Source of the DNA: Parathielavia appendiculata
Lineage: Eukaryota > Ascomycota > Sordariomycetes > Sordariales > Chaetomiaceae
NCBI RefSeq assembly: GCF_033297405.1
Contig: NW_026944234.1
Span: forward strand, 257,559 to 321,558
Length of the DNA: 64,000 bases
Direction of reading: 5' to 3'
The notes under the pieces are model-generated. The model was not told the origin of the DNA. It made no database searches and saw only the letters and a list, made by a program, of their open reading frames with translations. Position numbers and translations under genes: made by a program. Below are positions 62,323 to 64,000 of this stretch, piece by piece (the first letter of the stretch is position 1; each line of letters starts with the position of its first letter).

Positions 62323-64000
62323 GGTGTTGGTGTGGATGGCGATGATGTTCTGTAGTCGGATACAATTAGGTTAGATGGGAAATACGGAGGAGATCGAAGA
62401 TAGTATTAGAGTGAGGTAGGAGGCACAAAGGATGCGGCAGTTTTTTGAGGATAGAAAAGAGAGCCGCTTTTGTGGCGAGGGTCGGGTGCCTGATAAAGGC
62501 AGCAAACCGTTTATGTCTTTATGGCGGGATCCTCACAAAAGCTTAGTCGTGGGTTTGCTGCTCTGTTTGCCCAGTGGCCGAAACACAAGTCGGTAACAGG
62601 CTTGGCCTGCAATTAAGGCGACAAAGGCAGTCAAGTACACCGTAATGACACGCTTTGGGGCTGGTTGGGCGTGTTGTGGCTTGGCCAAGCAGAGGGAAGC
62701 CTGGGCGGTTTGGCACAGCTGGGTGCGTCGTGCGTATCTCAAATGCTCAGTCGCTGGATGGCTAGCCAAGACGTAACTTTGACAAAAGCGTGGGGCAATC
62801 GTCGCGTTCGGGGGCGGGGTTCGCGAAGGCCGCGCTAACTAATCCGTACTGCTTTGCCGCCTTGCAGGGAGGGGTGCGAAAGCTGTGCTGTTCTACACAT
62901 CAGTCCTGGGAGACTTCCGCCTATGTGTAAGATTTATCCAACTTACGAGAAACGCGACAGTGTGACCCGCGGATGAAGCATATGAGCCTCTGATGGTGCA
63001 CTGATGATGGTGTTCGAGAAGTGGTGACGAGTCGGTTGTCTTACCGTGTGGATGGGAACTTTGAATCCAGACAAAATGGGGTTTGCAAGTTGCGGACTTC
63101 GTTCGAAGGGGTGCCACGATGGACAGTCAGGTGCAACCGTGAAACATGATCAAGCGCGGGGCAGGTGCCATGGCTGTAAAGAATACCGTGACCTTATAAT
63201 GTTGACCACTGGACGTGCCGTCGGGCGGGGGAGAAAACGGTCCGTAAAATGGCCACTTCGCCTTCCTGGTGCGGCGCGCTGTTCAAACGAGAAAGCTTGC
63301 CCGGATGACGTCTGCGGGAGTTCTGCTCCTGTTTGTTTTGGCTGTTGATGTGCAAGGATATGGAGCAACTGAGGAGCATAGGGCCTCTTGGAAGAACACC
63401 AGTATCACCACTGCTAATAATTTGGATTAATACTAAACGACTTCCGCGTATTTTTATACTGTTACAATCATTTGAAAGAAAGCTTTCTCTTCCTCACAGC
63501 TTTGTAGAGATGCGGAACGTAACCAAATGCTCGCCGCTTCGCTTCCAGGTTGTGGGAGCTTGAGCGAAGTTCAGCTCTGAACGAACCATTTCTGGGTGGA
63601 TCCACTTCAGCCTCCGTCAGGGACTACTGATTCAGCTGCTCGAGTGCAGTGGTGTGCAGAGTTCACACAACCCCGCTGCAAAAGTCTGTGCGCAACTTGT
63701 CCACCAGATTGCTCACAATGGAACAACACAGTTACATCTCTATCTCACCCAGCAATAGACACATGTTTATACTTCCGGCGTTCCACCGGGGCAATGTATA
63801 AAATTGTAACTGATCGTTCAAGGCTTTATTTACCCACCAGAGCATCATCCTATCATACTAGACATTTGCTGTTTTAATACCATTCAACATGCAACAAATT
63901 GACACACCCATCGTGACATGCGACATTGCGACCACGATCACCAAACACAAGGCCACTTCCCTGTCACCAGCGCGACAGAGCCTTGAACTTGACCGAATTA
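62323..64000. other. intergenic to window end
   Basis: Short open frames only; no motif, RNA gene or repeat recognised. Confidence 0.4.

Noticed and set aside
1..64000. CRISPR arrays, insertion sequences, LTR retrotransposons
   Set aside because: No regular spacer-repeat array, transposase, integrase or reverse transcriptase motif was seen.

Overview
The window looks like nuclear DNA of a filamentous ascomycete, most likely a Sordariomycete and probably Sordariales or Chaetomiaceae-like. This rests on GC-rich coding sequence, short introns (about 50-100 nt) with GT..AG ends and CTGAC/CTAAC branch sites, a CBM1-bearing xylanase, a GH5_5-type endoglucanase, a fungal GT31 glycosyltransferase and a HET-like relic. 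The species cannot be named from the sequence alone.

Layout. 0.6-3.5 kb: G-patch/TFIP11-like splicing factor (-). 4.1-4.6 kb: shattered NAD-epimerase relic (-). 5.9-7.1 kb: secreted GH10 xylanase with CBM1 (+). 7.5-9.1 kb: SRPK-like protein kinase (-). 9.7-12.7 kb: frame-broken ankyrin-repeat gene (-). 13.7-15.2 kb: seven-exon GH5 endoglucanase (-). 16.4-18.1 kb: GT31 glycosyltransferase (-). 19.8-22.7 kb: broken conserved fungal gene (-) carrying a ~210-bp piece of mitochondrial nad5. 23.2-24.8 kb: frame-broken protease-like gene (+). 26.0-27.0 kb: single-pass membrane protein (+). 28.0-31.1 kb: TCP11/Sok1-like protein (+). 31.9-35.0 kb: M1 aminopeptidase (+). 35.4-36.3 kb: multi-pass membrane protein (-). 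37.4-39.9 kb: DUF1479 protein (-). 39.9-44.0 kb: no gene seen. 44.0-46.9 kb: atypical SDR and MFS transporter (both -). 49.3-50.8 kb: SRR1-domain protein (-). 51.5-53.4 kb: allantoate-permease-type MFS transporter (-), divergent from a Gfo/Idh/MocA oxidoreductase at 54.4-55.7 kb (+). 55.7-56.3 kb: possible HET relic (-). 56.3-58.5 kb: frame-broken Ser-rich secreted-type gene (-). 60.0-61.1 kb: MDR-family oxidoreductase (+). 62.0-62.3 kb: possible small gene (-).

Two themes stand out. First, housekeeping-type genes and carbohydrate-active enzymes are intact and splice cleanly, while several lineage-specific genes carry multiple frame breaks. Second, one of those broken genes contains an AT-rich insertion that translates as uninterrupted NADH dehydrogenase subunit 5, i.e. 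a NUMT inside a protein-coding gene. The xylanase and endoglucanase, 7 kb apart, would act together outside the cell on plant cell wall. The divergent transporter/dehydrogenase pair at 51-56 kb and the SDR/MFS pair at 44-47 kb look like small catabolic or metabolic modules, but their substrates are unknown. I found no clearly novel multi-gene system.
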